Assembly: GCF_036320965.1 (NCBI RefSeq)
Contig: NC_092226.1
Span: forward strand, 24,887,002-24,951,001
Length of the DNA stretch: 64,000 nt
Origin: Panulirus ornatus
Lineage: Eukaryota > Arthropoda > Malacostraca > Decapoda > Palinuridae
Direction: 5' to 3'
Part shown: positions 60,477 through 64,000 of the stretch, piece after piece
Position numbering within the stretch: the first letter of the stretch is position 1
Layout of the letters: the number at the start of each line of letters is the position of its first letter
Notes under the pieces: model-generated
What the model saw: the letters and a program-made list of their open reading frames with translations, nothing else
What the model was told of the DNA's origin: nothing
The model's database searches: none
Translations under genes and position numbers: made by a program

Positions 60477-60713
60477 CTGATAGTACGACAGTCACACAAG
60501 TCCGGAATGATTTTATGTATTTCAGTAGGAGTTCATTTATTGAAACTTTACAATACACAACGTGGTTCACGGAAGAAACCCGCCTCATCAAGTGTAAACA
60601 GTTCACAAAGTTTCAACTCCCAACATCATCTTATTGCCATGCCAGAGAAGACACTGTCTTGACCGTCGAAGGTAAAGTGAGGTTTCTTGTCCCTGGAAAT
60701 ACGCTATAAATCT
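60401..60713. other. (TA)n tract then unassigned sequence
   Basis: Bases 60401-60476 are TA with one TG. Bases 60477-60713 are non-repetitive with no recognised gene. Confidence 0.6.
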
Positions 60714-62025
<1,312 letters not shown>

Positions 62026-63039
62026 TGCAGAGAGAGAGAAAAAAACTACCGGTAATATGAGTGCCAGTGCCACGGTCGGTGCAGTTACAAAAAAAAAAAA
62101 AGGAAAATGTATTTCGTAATGATTCCGGCAGTAGTCAGTAATGTATTACCGCGAGAAACTTTATTATCCAGATACATAAGCAGTTGATAAAGTCATTTTG
62201 GCTCGTCCTCCTGTTATGCATTCCCGTGACGACAACCCTTCATCTCCTTGCCCCGCCAAAAGTTAATCAGATTATTGCCATTTTCATCCCGTTCACCTCC
62301 TGCACACTAATGAAAGTTCTGAGTCCACATTTTTTTAATCAGCATACTTTATCCGCGAGATATTTTGCTATGAATGTTGACTATGTATGAGGCGTCTCTA
62401 AAAGTGATTGCTAGGATAACGAACCTTGTACGGTAGACAGTTGAAAAAGCTACATAATTTGATGTAGTTCCATTAGAATATGATTCATTCATGGCGTCTG
62501 TGTTAGGGTTTATCGCCCCCACCTTGGGTGGAGATGATTGATATAAAATGAGACAACGAAGAGATTCCTACTGAAGTTTTAATCACCTTCGATATCCAGA
62601 CGGCGGAGATATATGAATATATATACTGTACGGGAAGTAGAGTGTCTTAACGTGAGAGGGGATGGGATTATTGGCGCATTCCCTTAATTCACACATGGCG
62701 TTCCAGGGGGATGGACACGGGACACTTAGTTGTTACAATGTGTTCCAGGGGAATGGACACGGGGCACTCAGTTATTGTGTTAATTGTCATGTGTCTTTAA
62801 GATGTGTCTTTAAGAATTTTCATTCAGGAACACTTAGATAATTGTGATCATACTCGGTAAAGAATATCATCTTTGAAGGAATCACATGTGTTTATGTGAA
62901 GTCCCTGAATTCAGGTGTTGCATAATCTCACTTCTGTAAGATGTTTTTTTATTGGTGAGAAATTTAGATACTGACCGAGTGAAGGTCTTTGCATGTAATA
63001 TAAGTGTGGCTTCTTCGTAGTCAAGGACCAAGTGGAATT

Positions 63040-63041
<2 letters not shown>
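62026..63041. other. Unassigned sequence with a two-copy repeat
   Basis: No gene recognised. Around 62700-62786, two adjacent units of about 48 bases share gttccagggg-atggacacgg and gcact-agtt. A 12-base poly-A lies near 62090. Confidence 0.5.
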
Positions 63042-63126
<85 letters not shown>

Positions 63127-63143
63127 ACACACACACACACACA
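63042..63143. repeat. (TA)n-(CA)n microsatellite
   Basis: About 40 TA units followed by about nine CA units. Confidence 0.95.
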
Positions 63144-63505
63144 AAGGAATGGTTTATTGAGGTCAGCAGGGTGAGCTGCTACCTACGCCTGCCATTCATT
63201 CCGCTTCTTTCCACCTCTGAGCAAAAACTGTCACTCATATTGACACCAGAGATCGACCCGGAATTGCTTGAAATGCTTCTATAACTTTTATTCTACTTTA
63301 TTATTTTCTTCTGTATTTAATGTGTGTCTGTATTTATTCTTTTTCTGAGGATTTTGGGTTCTTCATCCCTTCTTCCATCTCCGAACGGAAAAAAAAGAAA
63401 ATGTCGGGTACGTAGCTTGACCTAAATTTATATTACATAATCTCTTATTTCTGTGGTACAGGTTTCTGTAGCTCCCTGAGCTGTCTTAATTTACCTCTTC
63501 CTGAC
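63144..63505. other. Unassigned sequence
   Basis: No gene or repeat recognised. Confidence 0.45.
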
Positions 63506-63760
63506 TCAGGTTCTTCCACGTGTACACTACTCACCTGCTCTTTGATAAAGTTGTTCCATCTGTACACTACTTTTTGATATTCGTTGAGGTTGTTCTACAT
63601 GTACAATACTCTCTTTCTCTTACTGTTCCATATATACACCACTCTTTCGCCCTTTAATGAGACTGTTCCACATGTACCCCACTCTCTTGCTCTTTGATGA
63701 GGCTGTTCCACATATATGTTTTCACTTAGTTCCAGATATGCACTGCTCTCTTGCTCACAC
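63506..63760. repeat. Degenerate tandem repeat of about 48 bp
   Basis: Five or six irregular units share tgttccacatgtacaccact and ctctttgatgagg. The minus-strand open frame of 95 codons crossing 63595-63882 overlaps it and has no family resemblance. Confidence 0.78.
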
Positions 63761-64000
63761 AATGTTTCCTGGCCTGGCACTTCTTTCGCCAAGTATTCTT
63801 TAGCGTCCTTCATGACCCGTGCGAATGTAAGGGTGGGCATCGTGTCCTCACTGTCTGTTCTTCCCCAGTGTGTGGGTAGCACATGGGCAGCCCTCTCTGC
63901 GGTACAGCTTTCCTCCCGACGGATCGGATTCTGGCATCGTCCTCGACGTGTTCCAGTGCACTTCCCTCAGCGAGTGTGTGTACGTCTTAACGTGAGGAGA
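63761..64000. other. Unassigned sequence at window edge
   Basis: Moderately GC-rich, no recognised gene. Confidence 0.45.

Noticed and set aside
63595..63882. 95-codon minus-strand frame near the right edge
   Set aside because: It overlaps a degenerate tandem repeat and shows no family motif. Composition looks protein-like at the start, but no splice or conservation evidence can be read here.

Overview
This 64 kb window is eukaryotic, non-coding and repeat-dominated. I find no intact cellular gene, no rRNA or tRNA gene and no CRISPR or prokaryotic structure. Dense TA, CA, CT and TTA microsatellites, long AT-rich satellite DNA and many decayed non-LTR retrotransposons point to a large, repeat-rich animal genome. 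From recollection, the dominant LINE family and the short SINE-like element resemble repeats common in decapod crustaceans. That taxonomic call is an inference with moderate confidence, and nothing in the window proves it.

Layout. 1-4.8 kb: triplet microsatellite, a CR1-like LINE remnant, a fold-back inverted repeat, a 20-bp minisatellite that decays in one direction, and a second, longer CR1-like remnant. 4.8-42.2 kb: about 34 kb of one AT-rich satellite family (full monomer about 295 bp, plus shorter classes), interrupted once at 14,370-17,412 by a 3.0 kb 5'-truncated LINE on the minus strand. That LINE carries endonuclease and reverse transcriptase domains with readable catalytic motifs, but its frame is broken in three places. 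42.2-49.1 kb: a CR1-like LINE end, 21-bp and 30-bp minisatellites, a decayed LINE of the same family as the satellite insertion, and two oppositely oriented jockey-like LINE remnants around a TA/TG tract. 49.1-57.4 kb: mostly unrecognised sequence with minisatellites (40, 21, about 25 and about 28 bp). It also holds a GC-rich CpG island at 54.7-55.2 kb with a G-quadruplex tract, a weak candidate signal-peptide exon and an adjacent stretch rich in homeobox/SOX-like sites. This is the only part that looks like the edge of a host gene. 57.4-64 kb: a diverged direct duplication containing a CR1-like fragment, two more LINE fragments, two SINE-like elements tail to tail, and TA tracts.

The elements explain one another in several ways. 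The SINE-like element ends in the same roughly 60-bp 3' sequence as the RTE/jockey-type LINE, so it probably borrowed that LINE's machinery. Most long TA tracts sit at retroelement ends or in the centre of a short palindrome within the satellite. Several minisatellite units are multiples of three, which yields long but meaningless open frames.
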